A DNA stretch of 64,000 nucleotides from Verrucomicrobiota bacterium (lineage in GTDB: Bacteria; Verrucomicrobiota; Verrucomicrobiia; Limisphaerales; J093), in NCBI GenBank assembly GCA_027493615.1, contig JAOSKK010000023.1, positions 434,001-498,000 of the forward strand, given 5' to 3'. Shown here piece by piece: positions 20,527 to 28,928 of the stretch. The translations under genes were made by a program, and so were the position numbers. The notes beneath the pieces are model-generated. The model saw only the letters and a program-made list of their open reading frames with translations, had not been told where the DNA came from and ran no database searches. Numbering within the stretch: the first letter of the stretch is position 1; every line of letters begins with the position of its first letter.

Positions 20527-21151
20527 GGAGTGGCTTCCCTTTCCTTTGGGCATCAGGCTTTCACCGCCGATGCCGCCGAAGATCGTGAGTTCTTTGAGTT
20601 CGGTGCCTTCGCGGACAAGCACGCGATTGGTGCCGATCCGGACAATGTGGACGCCGCCGAGTTCGCCGCCTTCGCGGACGAGGCCGGTCTGGCCGTTGGG
20701 TCCGCGGAAGAGGACGTCCTGGCCGGCGATACCGAGGAGGGCCATGGGCGGGGGACGCATGACGGGGCCGAGGAGTTCGCTTTGGATGACGCGATCCAGG
20801 CGGGCCTGGGTTTCGGGCGGCAGCGCAGGGCCGGGAGGACCACCGTGGCCTGGCCTGCCGGGGAACGGCATGCCGGGGCGGGCATAGCCGGAGACAGCAT
20901 GCCGGGGGCGAGCACGGCCGGGGCAGGGTTGCCGGCGGGGGACATCGCAGCGGGGGTGGCTCTGGGGCCGGGTCGGCCGGCCGGCGGGTTGGTGGGGGTC
21001 GGCGCGGCTGGGGAGACCACGTCGGGGGTTCGGGGATCGTCGAGTGGCGAAGCGGGTTCAGGCGGCGCAGGACGCCGACGACCTGGAGGAGCAGGAGCGC
21101 GGCGAGGGCGGCGCAGACGAACTTCAGGATGGGCTCAGCACGGTCAAGCAT
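20527..21151 (-). CDS. gspC: GspC-like inner-membrane protein of type II secretion, frame-broken
   Basis: Short cytoplasmic start (MLDRAEPILKF), one membrane segment (VCAALAALLLLQVVGVL), a long Pro/Ala linker, then an HR-like periplasmic domain (MALLGIAGQDVLFRGPNGQT, VHIVRIGTNRVLVREGTEL). GspC links the inner-membrane platform to the secretin. Two breaks in the GC-rich linker are bridged. As written, its frame runs into gspD without a stop, while TGA codons in the other two frames sit near 20553; the true end is uncertain. The start overlaps the end of the preceding gene by 8 bp (ATGCTTGA). Confidence 0.7.
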
Positions 21152-21707
21152 CGGGCCTCCCGTCGGTGGGTTTCCAGTTGTCGAAGTCGGGGATGATCAG
21201 CGTGAGATTGAGCTTGAGCTGGCCGGCGCCCGGCTGGAGCGGGGCGAGCTGAAGGGAGTCGGTGATCAAGGGAACGCCGAGGCGATCGAGCGATTGGAGG
21301 AATCGGAGGACGCCGACGGCGGGGCCCATCGCCTCGAGCTGGATGGAGCTGAGGTCGGGGCCGGCGGTGCGGGCCGGGGTTTCGCGGATGGAGGTGAGCT
21401 GGACACCGCCCATGCGGGCGGCTTGCTGGAGATTGGCGCTGGCCTGGGCCACGAGCGTGGTGCGGGAGAGTTGTGCGGGGTCGAGACGCAGCAGCTCCAT
21501 GAGGTCGCGGGTGGCGGTGAGGCGGGTTTGGTGGACCTCGAGGCGGTTGTTCCAGGCGGCGGCCTCGCGGCGGAGCGTGTCGTACTGGGCACGGCGGCGT
21601 TCCCCGTGTTTCCAGGCCTGGAGGCCGAAGAAGAGGAGGAGGTAAACGAGCAGGCCGAGGCCGCCGAGGCGGAGGGTGCGTCGTTCGCGGTCAGTGAGCG
21701 GGCGCAT
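21144..21707 (-). CDS. gspM: PilO/GspM-like type II secretion platform protein
   Basis: 187 residues: a basic N-terminus, one membrane helix (LGGLGLLVYLLLFFGLQAW), a coiled-coil-like stretch (YDTLRREAAAWNNRLEVHQT) and a ferredoxin-like periplasmic domain (LVAQASANLQQAARMGGVQL, LRFLQSLDRLGVPLITDSLQ). This is the PilO/GspM architecture, in which the protein scaffolds the assembly platform with PilN/GspL. It begins 9 bp after the preceding stop. The frame is intact. The family call rests on architecture and neighbours, because these proteins are weakly conserved. Confidence 0.75.
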   Translation of the reverse strand: MRPLTDRERRTLRLGGLGLLVYLLLFFGLQAWKHGERRRAQYDTLRREAAAWNNRLEVHQTRLTATRDLMELLRLDPAQLSRTTLVAQASANLQQAARMGGVQLTSIRETPARTAGPDLSSIQLEAMGPAVGVLRFLQSLDRLGVPLITDSLQLAPLQPGAGQLKLNLTLIIPDFDNWKPTDGRPDA

Positions 21708-21716
21708 GGGATGGGT

Positions 21717-22499
21717 TCAGCGCGGGTTCAGAACGGGCGGGACGGGGACGGGCGCGGGCACGGTGATCGTCGACGGCGGCCCGCCCGGAGAAAGGGTGGC
21801 GCCCTGGGGGAACAGGCACGAGGTCCGGACCCGGACTCGGTGCGGGCCGGGGGATGGCGGTGCGCCCGGTGGGGGCATGGCAACGGGTCCCGCAGGAGGG
21901 CCGGGGAACGGTGAAGGGCCGGGCATCGGCATCGGCATTGGCATCGGCATTTCGCCGGGAAAGCCTGGGAACGGCATGGGTTGGCCCGGGCTGGTGGCCT
22001 GGCCGGGCGGGTCGTTGGTGCCGAGCAAGGGAAGGTTCTCCCAGGCGGCGCGGGGCCGGATCTGGGCACGGAGGCGGGCCTGGATTTTCTGGCGATCAGC
22101 ACCCATGCCTTGCTCCTCGAGAGTGACGGAGGAGAAGAAGCCGCAATCGGCGAGCCGCGAACGAAAGCCGGTGACGTCGCCGGGCGGGCGGAGCGTGACG
22201 CTCAGGGTGAGCTCGCCCTGGCGGTTGAGGGTCAGGGACTCGAGTTGCGTGCCGGGCGGGACGGTTCGGGCCAGGACCAGCAGCGTCTCGAGATGGGGCA
22301 TCCTGGTTTGACGGAGATGGCGGAGGAAGCCGTGCTCGCGCTCGGTGAGAAGAAGCCGGTTTTCGAGGGACTTGAGCGCGGCGAGGCGGGCGGCGAGGCG
22401 GGGTTGAAGCACCCAGGCTTCAAGATAGGGCAGGGCGAGTAGCGCCAGCAGGAGGCAAGCCGCAGTCAGCGCCCAGCGGCGGGGCGCGGGACGGCTCAA
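21717..22499 (-). CDS. PilN/GspL-C-like platform protein with Pro-rich tail
   Basis: 260 residues. An N-terminal membrane helix (WALTAACLLLALLALPYLEA) is followed by a PilN-like periplasmic domain (AALKSLENRLLLTEREHGFL, ETLLVLARTVPPGTQLESLT, ELTLSVTLRPPGDVTGFRSR). The last ~90 residues are a Pro/Gly tail containing a run of alternating Met-Pro (PMPMPMPMPGP). It starts with TTG inside the stop of the preceding ORF (TTGA overlap). In classical T2SS this part is the C-terminal half of GspL; here PilM-like and PilN-like parts are separate genes, as in type IV pili. No frame break is seen. Confidence 0.75.
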   Translation of the reverse strand: MSRPAPRRWALTAACLLLALLALPYLEAWVLQPRLAARLAALKSLENRLLLTEREHGFLRHLRQTRMPHLETLLVLARTVPPGTQLESLTLNRQGELTLSVTLRPPGDVTGFRSRLADCGFFSSVTLEEQGMGADRQKIQARLRAQIRPRAAWENLPLLGTNDPPGQATSPGQPMPFPGFPGEMPMPMPMPMPGPSPFPGPPAGPVAMPPPGAPPSPGPHRVRVRTSCLFPQGATLSPGGPPSTITVPAPVPVPPVLNPR

Positions 22500-23770
22500 A
22501 GGGGAGGGAAGTTCGAGCGGATGAACCTGGAGACGAAGGAGGGTGGCGGAGCGATCGGGTTTGGGGGTGAGGATGGGGAGCGGCGGTAGCAGACGGCGGC
22601 GAGCAGGTTGGGGGACGCTTCCGTCCCAAGTTGGTGCGACTGCAGGCTGGAAGCCCGCACCACACGCTCAGGCAGAGGCAGGCTGGAAGCTTGCGCCACA
22701 GGGTCAGAGGAGGAGTGGAGCAGCCGCGCGAGACCGCGGAGGGTGGCCGAGCCCGGGTCGGCGGGGGCACGCTCCAAGGGTTCGCAGATGACCGCGGGGC
22801 CGAGGCGGTTGGCCAGGGCGGCGCGGAAGGCCGGGGCGGTGGCGAGGGAGCCGCTGAGCCCGAGACGGGGGCCGAGTTGGGCAGTCGGCAGCCAGGGAGC
22901 AGCCGGTCCAGGGCTTCGTCGAGTGCGCGGGCGAGGGCGGGGCGGGAGCGGAGATCGGGCTCGGGGTTGGCTTGCAGGCTGGCGATTTCGGCAGCCGCGG
23001 CCTCGGGCTGAGTCCTGCCTGGGCGACGAGCGCGCGGAGGAGTTCCTGTTCGCCCCACGGCAAGGCGCGCAGTTGGCGGGGGCCGCGGTCGTCGACGAGG
23101 AGCCATTCGGACTGGGTGAGGCCGATGGCAAGCCGGGAACCGGGGAGGGCACGGGACGGGTCGACGAGAGCCCCAGGACGCGAGTGGGGTGCCGGGGGAC
23201 GCCCGCACCACCTTCCGAGGCAAGGGCGGCCTCCGGTGCAGGCGAGACGCCCGCACCACAGGGTCGGGAGGCGGGGAGCAGGGCCTCGCGGACCAGGGCG
23301 GCCAGGGTGAAGGCGGGGCGGAGACCGCAGCGGCCAAGGAGTTGCTCGTACTCCCCCGATGGTGTCGCGTTTGACCGCCGCGACCAGGATTTCCTGACGA
23401 CCGTCCTGGTCGCCGAGGGAAGCCAGCCCCAGGCCAGGTCGTCAGGGGCCAGCGGCAGTTCGGTCTCGATCTGCAGGCGGAGGAGGCGGGGGAGTTCGCT
23501 GGCCGCGGCGCGCGGGAGAGACCATCGCCGGAGCACGACGCCGCCGGCGGGCAGGGCGCACCAGGTTTCACGCTGGGGCTGCCAGGGCTTCCGGTCGAGG
23601 GCGGCGGGCAACTCCGATTGGATGCGCTGAAGGCAAGCCGACGTGAGATCGCCTTGGGGAGTCCGTTCGAGCGACCAAGTCCGGGTTCGCCCGGCGTCGA
23701 GGAGGGCGAGAGTGTCCGGCGTGAGGTGGAGGCAGAGGGGCGGGGCGTTGAGCCAGGACAGGGCATTCAC
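22496..23770 (-). CDS. gspL: PilM/GspL-N-like actin-fold platform protein, frame-broken
   Basis: Cytoplasmic ASKHA-type protein of the secretion platform. The N-terminus (LCLHLTPDTLALLDAGRTRT, WCALPAGGVVLRRWSLP, LLRLQIETELPLAPDDLAWG) matches the PilM/GspL fold; a later segment (LGLSGSLATAPAFRAALANR, VICEPLERAPADPGSATLRG) is the second lobe. The frame changes between about 23200 and 22870; PWGEQELLRALVAQAGLSP and AAAAEIASLQANPEPDLRSR bridge it. Family I palindromes are embedded as RPCGAGVSPAPEA and, near the C-terminus, QASSLPLPERVVRASSLQ. It begins with GTG overlapping the gspK stop (GTGA), so the two are probably translationally coupled. Confidence 0.75.
   Translation of the reverse strand: MNALSWLNAPPLCLHLTPDTLALLDAGRTRTWSLERTPQGDLTSACLQRIQSELPAALDRKPWQPQRETWCALPAGGVVLRRWSLPRAAASELPRLLRLQIETELPLAPDDLAWGWLPSATRTVVRKSWSRRSNATPSGEYEQLLGRCGLRPAFTLAALVREALLPASRPCGAGVSPAPEAALASEGGAGVPRHPTRVLGLSSTRPVPSPVPGLPSASPSPNGSSSTTAAPANCAPCRGANRNSSARSSPRQDSARGRGCRNRQPASQPRARSPLPPRPRPRTRRSPGPAAPWLPTAQLGPRLGLSGSLATAPAFRAALANRLGPAVICEPLERAPADPGSATLRGLARLLHSSSDPVAQASSLPLPERVVRASSLQSHQLGTEASPNLLAAVCYRRSPSSPPNPIAPPPSFVSRFIRSNFPPL
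22641..22705. repeat. Two family I palindromes inside the gspL-like gene
   Basis: TGCAGGCTGGAAGCCCGCAC at 22641 and GCAGGCTGGAAGCTTGCGCC at 22678, in the same orientation. They are translated in frame near the C-terminus of the PilM/GspL-like protein as VVRASSLQ and QASSLPLP. Confidence 0.8.
23197..23265. repeat. Degenerate family I copies inside the gspL-like gene
   Basis: Two partial copies, one ending GCCCGCACCACC near 23200-23212 and one with GCAGGCGAGACGCCCGCACC near 23237. They encode GGAGVP and PCGAGVSPA in a variable linker between the two lobes of the protein. Confidence 0.55.
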
Positions 23771-25179
23771 AAGTCGTCCTCCCGATAGGCCAGGGTTTCA
23801 ACGTCGGACAAGCCGACCCGCACGACGGTCTGAAGGCGTTGGCGGACGCCGGATGACTTGATCCGACCTTCGGCAAGGATGCGGAAGGTCTCCGAGCGGG
23901 TGGTGACGCGGGGGGCGATGGCTTTGAGGGTGTCGGGGGTCATGCCGGGAACGCGGAGGAGCCAGCCGACGTTGGCGAGGAAGCCGTTGGAGCGGCGGAA
24001 GGCGATGATGGCGTGGGCAAGTTCACGGAGACGCCCGGGAGACAGACGAGGACATCGACGCCGGCGGTGTTGACGTTGATGAGGCCGGATTCGAGGGATT
24101 CGTCGCTGGTGGTGAAGGAGTCGGCGAGTTCGAGGAACAGGGCCTGGTCGATCACAGGTGGGCCTCCAGGGGCCTGGCCGGGAGCCGGCATGTCCAAGAC
24201 AGGGAAGTTCGGGGCGGGCACAGCCTGAGCCGGGAGTTGCGGCGGGACGACGGGCGTCTCGCCGGGAGGCGGGGGCGGCACGGACGTCGAGGAGATCGGC
24301 GATGCTGTTGAAGCGGTTCTGTGCGCGATGCGCGATGATCGCCCTGGCGATGGGAGCCGTGACCCCGGGGACGGCAGTAAGGGCGGCTTCATCGGCGGTG
24401 GAGAGGGCGATGCGTTCCTGGCCGGCGGCGTTCAGGTTGCGGACACCGGAATGGACGGTGAGGAGCGACACCCAGCCGGGGGGTTCACCGAGGGCTGCAG
24501 CTCCGGGGAGCGGTTCATCGTCGTCCGCATCGGCGGAGGGCGGCAGGCCGGTGCCGCGGGGGTCGTCGCCCCAGAAGCGTTCGGGGGGATGCCGCGGACC
24601 TGGAGGAGCTCGCGGACGCTGTAGAAGGGTCCGTTGCGCGGGAGGCGAGGCGGTTGGAGGCCGGCGTAGTAATCCTGCTCAGCGCCGCCGCCGGGGTGAC
24701 GGCGTTGTCGGGGTCGCGCCAGTCGAGGATGGCGGGCGGGAGGTCGGGGGTGATGAAGGGAGCCGGCTGAGCATGTCGGCGTCGGCGGTGTTGAGATTGA
24801 GGCGGCTTTCTTCGTCGCTGACGCCGAAGACCGGGCCGCCGCCTTCGTCGGGTTGACCCCCGCGGAGGATGCGGTAGGAACCGCGGCCAAGGGGGATGTC
24901 GCGGAACTGGGCAGGCTGGTTGAAGAGGGTACCGCGGTGGCTCTGGGCGGAGCGGCTGCGCTCGCGGGCGTCGTGGTAGAGCAGAGCCGTGGCGCGCTCG
25001 ACGCCCGCGAGGGCGAGGTAGCGGGCCTGGATCCGGTCGGCATGGTGCCGGGCGATCTGGAGGTCGAGTCGGGCCGAGTGGAGCAGGCCGAGGACGAGCA
25101 GGGACAGGAGGGCCAGGCACCAGAGGAGACTCACGAGGATCGAGCCGGGCGCTGGCGGAAGTTCGGGGGAGGCACGCAT
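23767..25179 (-). CDS. gspK: Type II secretion minor pseudopilin GspK, frame-broken
   Basis: Large minor pseudopilin that caps the pseudopilus with GspI and GspJ. The N-terminus is a type III leader and helix (GSILVSLLWCLALLSLLVLG) followed by ARYLALAGVERATALLY. Helix-hairpin-helix DNA-binding-like repeats typical of T2SSK follow (LNLNTADADMLSRLP, LNAAGQERIALSTADEAALT, GVTAPIARAIIAHRAQNRFN), then FLANVGWLLRVPGMTPDTLK. Breaks near 24770, 24690, 24540 and 24250-24060 are bridged because consecutive fragments continue one family profile. It starts 4 bp after gspJ ends and overlaps gspL by GTGA. Confidence 0.82.
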
Positions 25180-25183
25180 GGGG

Positions 25184-26002
25184 TCAGCGGGTGGGGTTGA
25201 CAGGCGCGCCCGGAGTGGGGCTGGCCCCGGGGATGGGTTCGGTGCGGAGGGTGGTTCCGCTGCTCGAGGAACGGGTCGCGGTGACGGCAAGGCGGACGAC
25301 CGTCTGGAAGACCAGCGGTGGTTCTTCGGCGGTCGTTCCGGTGTCGGCGGGGGGGACAGCGGGCGGCCCGCGCGGCGCGGTGGGAGCGAAGGCGATGGTG
25401 ATGCGGACGGCGTCGGGCAGACCGCTGAGGTTGGTGCGGCGTCGGTTGGAGTCGGCCGACGGGCGGCGTCCTCGGCGTCGCCCCAGGAGTCGTACCAGTC
25501 GAAGCCGTCGAAGTACTCGAAGTTGAGGCGGCGAAGGCCGCGCGCGATTCCTCGCGAGCGCCGCCGGTGAAGGCGTCGAGGCCGATGCGGGGATTGCGGC
25601 GGCGCCAGAGCACGAGTTCACCGGTCCGGGCGTCGGGTTCGACGAAGTAACTGGTCTGGCAGAAGTCGCCTTCGCCGGGGGTGGCGGGGCGTGTGGTTGA
25701 GGGTGGCGAAGTCGAGGTTGTCCGCCTCGGCCTGGCGGAGGGTGCGGTTCAGACCGATGAACTCGAAGTCGGGATCAAGGGGGCAGGCGCCGCGGAGGTC
25801 GGCGGTGAGGCGGTCGAGGGCGACGCGGGCGTACTGGGTGGCTTCGAGGCGGGGATCGAGCAGGCGCTGCGCGGACATGCCGGCGTGCAGGCAGAGGTAC
25901 GCGGCCCCGAGGATGAGCGCCATGAGCGCGGCACTGATCGTGAGTTCGATCAGGGTGAAGCCGCGGAGGCGGTGGGCGTGCGTGGGGGGAGGCGAGGTGC
26001 AT
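25184..26002 (-). CDS. gspJ: Type II secretion minor pseudopilin GspJ, frame-broken
   Basis: Removing one base from G6 25984-25989 gives MHLASPTHAHRLRGFTLIEL, a prepilin leader with the cleavage Gly-Phe, followed by TISAALMALILGAAYLCLHA. The body has the GspJ features TQYARVALDRLTADLRGACP and a C-terminal strand set (LPDAVRITIAFAP, PLVFQTVVRLAVTA). Further breaks near 25670 and 25500 are bridged. The ATG overlaps the TGA of gspI (TGATG), which supports this start. It forms the pseudopilus tip with GspI and GspK. Confidence 0.8.
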
Positions 26003-26444
26003 CAGCGGGGAGGCCGGGGTGGCCCGGCGTCGGCGCTCGGCGTCGCGCTCGGCGGGGGGTGAGTCGGGAGGTGGTGGGGACCTCGAAGAGCAGGGTTTGG
26101 AGGGTCATGACCGCGTGTGCCGTGCGAGGATCTTCGATGACAATGGTGACGTCGAAGAGCCCGTCGAGGTCGGTGCGCGCAAGGGTCTGGCGCCAACGAC
26201 AGGGGACCAGGCCGGCGCCGCAGTCGCCCTCGGTCGATCCCTCGGTGAGGTAGCCTTCAGCGCGGAGGTTCTCGAGCAGGCCGGCGGCGTAGAGGACGGC
26301 GGCGGTGTGGCGTTGGGCTTCGCGGCCGGTGCGCAAGGCGCCGGTGATCCCTTCGGTGAGGCCGACGAGGCCGACGCCGAGGATGAGAATCGCGCAGAGC
26401 ACCTCGATGAGGGAAAAGCCGGGACTGACGCGCGGGGGTCTCAT
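26002..26444 (-). CDS. gspI: Type II secretion minor pseudopilin GspI
   Basis: Short pseudopilin with leader and helix GFSLIEVLCAILILGVGLVG, then HTAAVLYAAGLLENLRAEGY and CRWRQTLARTDLDGLFDVTI, the usual GspI pattern, about 147 residues. The ATG overlaps the gspH stop (ATGA). The frame as written runs past 26002 into gspJ; a single break late in the gene would place the stop at the TGATG shared with gspJ, the likely arrangement. A prepilin peptidase must cut before Phe; none is encoded in the window. Confidence 0.82.
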
Positions 26445-27046
26445 GGTGGGGTCCCGTCGGAGATGCGGACGCGCGCGGTAGCGGGGTTCACGCGCAGGAG
26501 GAGACGGGAACCGTCCCGGTGTTGCAGGAGGATGGCTCCGGGATCCGCCGTGCCGTCCGGGTAGAACACGAGCGCGTCGGCAGGGAGGTCTTCGGCGGTG
26601 GATCCGTCGAGGGGCGACGGCGGGCGGGTCGGTGGACTGGCGTCGGAGGCATCGGGGCGGGTGGCGATGCGGGCGGTGAGGCGGGGGTCGAGCTGGCCGT
26701 TGACGCCGGGGACGCCACGGACGGGGACGAAGGCGGTGTCGCGGCGGGAGGCGCGGGGACGTTGTTCGAGGCGGAAACGGCCGGTGGCCGGATCGAGGTG
26801 GACGCGGTGAACCTGGTTGAAGCTGACGGCGCGACTGGCGGCGAGGGCGCAGAGGTTGGCGAGGTCCCGACCGGCGGCACGGAGGGTGGCGTGGGTGTAG
26901 GTGCCGCGCATCTCGGGCAGGATGGCAGCGGAGAGGATGGCGATGAGGGTGATGACGACCAGCAACTCGATCAGGGTAAAACCGGGTGGTCGTGGGTGGG
27001 GAGGGCAGGCTGGAAGCCCGCACCACAACTTCACGCGCAGCTTCAT
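26441..27046 (-). CDS. gspH: Type II secretion pseudopilin GspH
   Basis: About 200 residues, intact. The prepilin cleavage motif and helix are GFTLIELLVVITLIAILSAA. A GspH-type body follows, with LCALAASRAVSFNQVHRVHL, RFRLEQRPRASRRD and ALVFYPDGTADPGAILLQH. The start ATG lies one base beyond the gspG stop (TAGGATG), giving the leader MKLRVKLWCGLPACPPHPRP; residues LWCGLPACP of that leader are translated from a family I palindrome. The leader is cut off by the peptidase, so an insertion there may be harmless. A minor pseudopilin of the T2SS. Confidence 0.87.
   Translation of the reverse strand: MKLRVKLWCGLPACPPHPRPPGFTLIELLVVITLIAILSAAILPEMRGTYTHATLRAAGRDLANLCALAASRAVSFNQVHRVHLDPATGRFRLEQRPRASRRDTAFVPVRGVPGVNGQLDPRLTARIATRPDASDASPPTRPPSPLDGSTAEDLPADALVFYPDGTADPGAILLQHRDGSRLLLRVNPATARVRISDGTPP
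27005..27029. repeat. Family I palindrome in the gspH leader
   Basis: GCAGGCTGGAAGCCCGCACC, fully conserved core. It lies within the first codons of gspH, encoding LWCGLPACP upstream of the prepilin cleavage site. Confidence 0.8.
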
Positions 27047-27047
27047 C

Positions 27048-27558
27048 CTACCAGTTGCCGAGGTCGGCGTTCTTCCCTTCGCCACCGTCGGCGCGGTCGG
27101 CGCCGCGGGACCAGAGGTCGAAGCTCTGGGTGTGATGGAGGCCGGGGCAGCGGTATTGGTAAGGCTCGCCCCAGGGATCGTTGCGGACCTGTTTGACGTA
27201 GGGGCCGCGCCACTTGGCGGCGTCGGTGGCGGGCGGGGTGACGAGCAGCCTGAGGCCTTCGTCGGTGGTGGGGGTAGCGGTCGAGATGGAGGTTGAGACG
27301 TTCGAGGGCGGATTCGAGCTCCGCGATGTGGGCTTTGGCGGCGCTGATCTTGGCGTCGTCAGTGGTGCCGATGAACTGGGGGATGATGGTGGCGGCCAGG
27401 ATGCCGAGGATGATCACCACGACCATGATCTCGATCAGCGTGAAGCCGGGAGGCAGCCGGCGCGGGGAACACCGGCAGCCGGATCGGGGAAGGTGCAGGC
27501 TGGAAGCCCGCACCACACGGTGGTTTGGACGGGGGACGGTGGAGGGCAGGAGGTTCAT
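27048..27558 (-). CDS. gspG: Type II secretion major pseudopilin GspG, frame-broken
   Basis: The leader and helix GFTLIEIMVVVIILGILAAT followed by IIPQFIGTTDDAKISAAKA are diagnostic for the major pseudopilin. After a break near 27285 the frame continues with a WRGPYVKQVRNDPWGEPYQY-type segment, DLWSRGADRADGGEG and a C-terminal DLGNW, which is the calcium-site region of GspG. The 38-residue leader is unusually long and contains VVRASSLHLP from a family I palindrome. It begins 8 bp after gspF ends and is one base from gspH. Forms the pseudopilus shaft. Confidence 0.88.
27493..27519. repeat. Family I palindrome in the gspG leader
   Basis: GTGCAGGCTGGAAGCCCGCA then CCACACGG. It encodes VVRASSLH in the leader of the major pseudopilin, ahead of the cleavage Gly-Phe. 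Confidence 0.8.
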
Positions 27559-27566
27559 AGGGGGGT

Positions 27567-28928
27567 TCAGTAGACGGCCCGGCTGAGCCGGAAAATGGGG
27601 AGGAGGATGGCGATCACCATGAACCCGACCAGGGCACCGACGACGAGGATCAGGGCGGGCGCGAGCAGCGAGATCAGGGTGCGGGTGCGGGCGCGGAGGT
27701 GGCGTTCTTCGAGCACCGCGATCTTGAGCAACATCTCATCGAGTTTGCCGGTTTCCTCACCGACCTCGATCATCTGGATGACGCCCTTGGGGAAGAGGCC
27801 GAGCTTGCGCAGCGGCGTGGCCAGGGAATCGCCGCCGCGGGTTTCCTCGGCCACCCGGGCGACCTGCCGGGCGAGCACGCGGTTGCCGAGGGTTTCCTCG
27901 ACGATGCGAAGCGCAGGGAGCAGCGAGACGCCGCTGCGGGCGAGCGTGCCCAAGGTGCGGGCGAACCGGCCGAGGGCCGCGGCGCGGAACACCGGTCCGA
28001 CCAGGGGGAGGCGCAGGCGGAGGTCGTCCCAAGCCTCGGCGCCGCGGGGGGAACGGAGGGCACGCCGTGCGCCGTAGACCAGGCCACCGAGGGCGAGCAA
28101 GAGCCCGGGCCAGAAGCGGCCGAGTGCTTCGCTGAGTTGGAGCAGGATGAGCGTGGGCAGCGGGAGCACGGGCAGCATTTCCCGCATCATGTCGAAGAGG
28201 CGCGGCAGGACGACGGTGAGCAGCAGGATGACCGTGAACACACCAAAGCCGAGGACGAACGCGGGGTAGGCGATGGCCGCGAGGACCTCACCGCGCACTT
28301 CATCCTCGTGTTCGAGGAGGTCGGCGAGGTCCGTCATCACGCGGGGCAGGGCGCCGGCTTCTTCGCCCACGCGTACCATGCTGACGTAGAGGCGGCTGAA
28401 GAGGCGGGGATGCTCCTCGAGGGCGGTGGACAGGGCGGTGCCTTTGCGGACGGTTTCCGGCCAGGCGCGTGAGGACGGCCCGCAGGGCGGGGTTAGCCTC
28501 GGCGTCGCTGAGGCCATCAAGGGCCTGGGGAATGGGGATGGCGGCGCCAAGGAGAGCGCTAAGTTCGCGGGTGAGGGCGGTGATTTCCTTGCGCCGCACG
28601 CGGCCACCGGACGCGGTGCCGGGTCGAGCGAGTGCGGTGGGCTGGGCCGACTCCCTGGAAGCCTGCGCCACGCGGGTGAGGCCGAGATGGCGGAGGAGGC
28701 CGAGGAAGCCGACCGGGGGCGTCTCGCCGTTCGCGCGGGTGGACGCGGGACCACGGTCGGGCGCCGGGCGGTCGGGGACGGGGCGGATCCCGGAGTGGCT
28801 TCGAGGCGGGAGGGGTAAAGACCGCGGCGGGCGAGGGTCTGGAGGGCGGCGCGGCGGTGGTCGGCCTCGATAACGCCCTCGACGCGGGCGCCGTCGGCCT
28901 GCACCGCCTGGTAGTGAAACGCCGTCAT
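27567..28928 (-). CDS. gspF: Type II secretion inner-membrane platform protein GspF, frame-broken
   Basis: Polytopic platform protein that couples the ATPase to pseudopilus growth. The start [20 protein letters not shown] is typical. Two T2SSF domains follow: [20 protein letters not shown] with [20 protein letters not shown], and [20 protein letters not shown] with [19 protein letters not shown]. Membrane helices include [19 protein letters not shown] and [20 protein letters not shown]. Breaks near 28700 and 28470 are bridged. A degenerate family I repeat encodes VAQASRE in the linker. The ATG overlaps the gspE stop (ATGA). Confidence 0.87.
   Translation of the reverse strand: MTAFHYQAVQADGARVEGVIEADHRRAALQTLARRGLYPSRLEATPGSAPSPTARRPTVVPRPPARTARRPRSASSASSAISASPAWRRLPGSRPSPPHSLDPAPRPVAACGARKSPPSPANLALSLAPPSPFPRPLMASATPRLTPPCGPSSRAWPETVRKGTALSTALEEHPRLFSRLYVSMVRVGEEAGALPRVMTDLADLLEHEDEVRGEVLAAIAYPAFVLGFGVFTVILLLTVVLPRLFDMMREMLPVLPLPTLILLQLSEALGRFWPGLLLALGGLVYGARRALRSPRGAEAWDDLRLRLPLVGPVFRAAALGRFARTLGTLARSGVSLLPALRIVEETLGNRVLARQVARVAEETRGGDSLATPLRKLGLFPKGVIQMIEVGEETGKLDEMLLKIAVLEERHLRARTRTLISLLAPALILVVGALVGFMVIAILLPIFRLSRAVY

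Noticed and set aside
21850..21960. Possible short tandem repeat or regulatory array (GGCATC-type hexamers)
   Set aside because: It is the coding sequence for an alternating Met-Pro stretch in the PilN-like protein.
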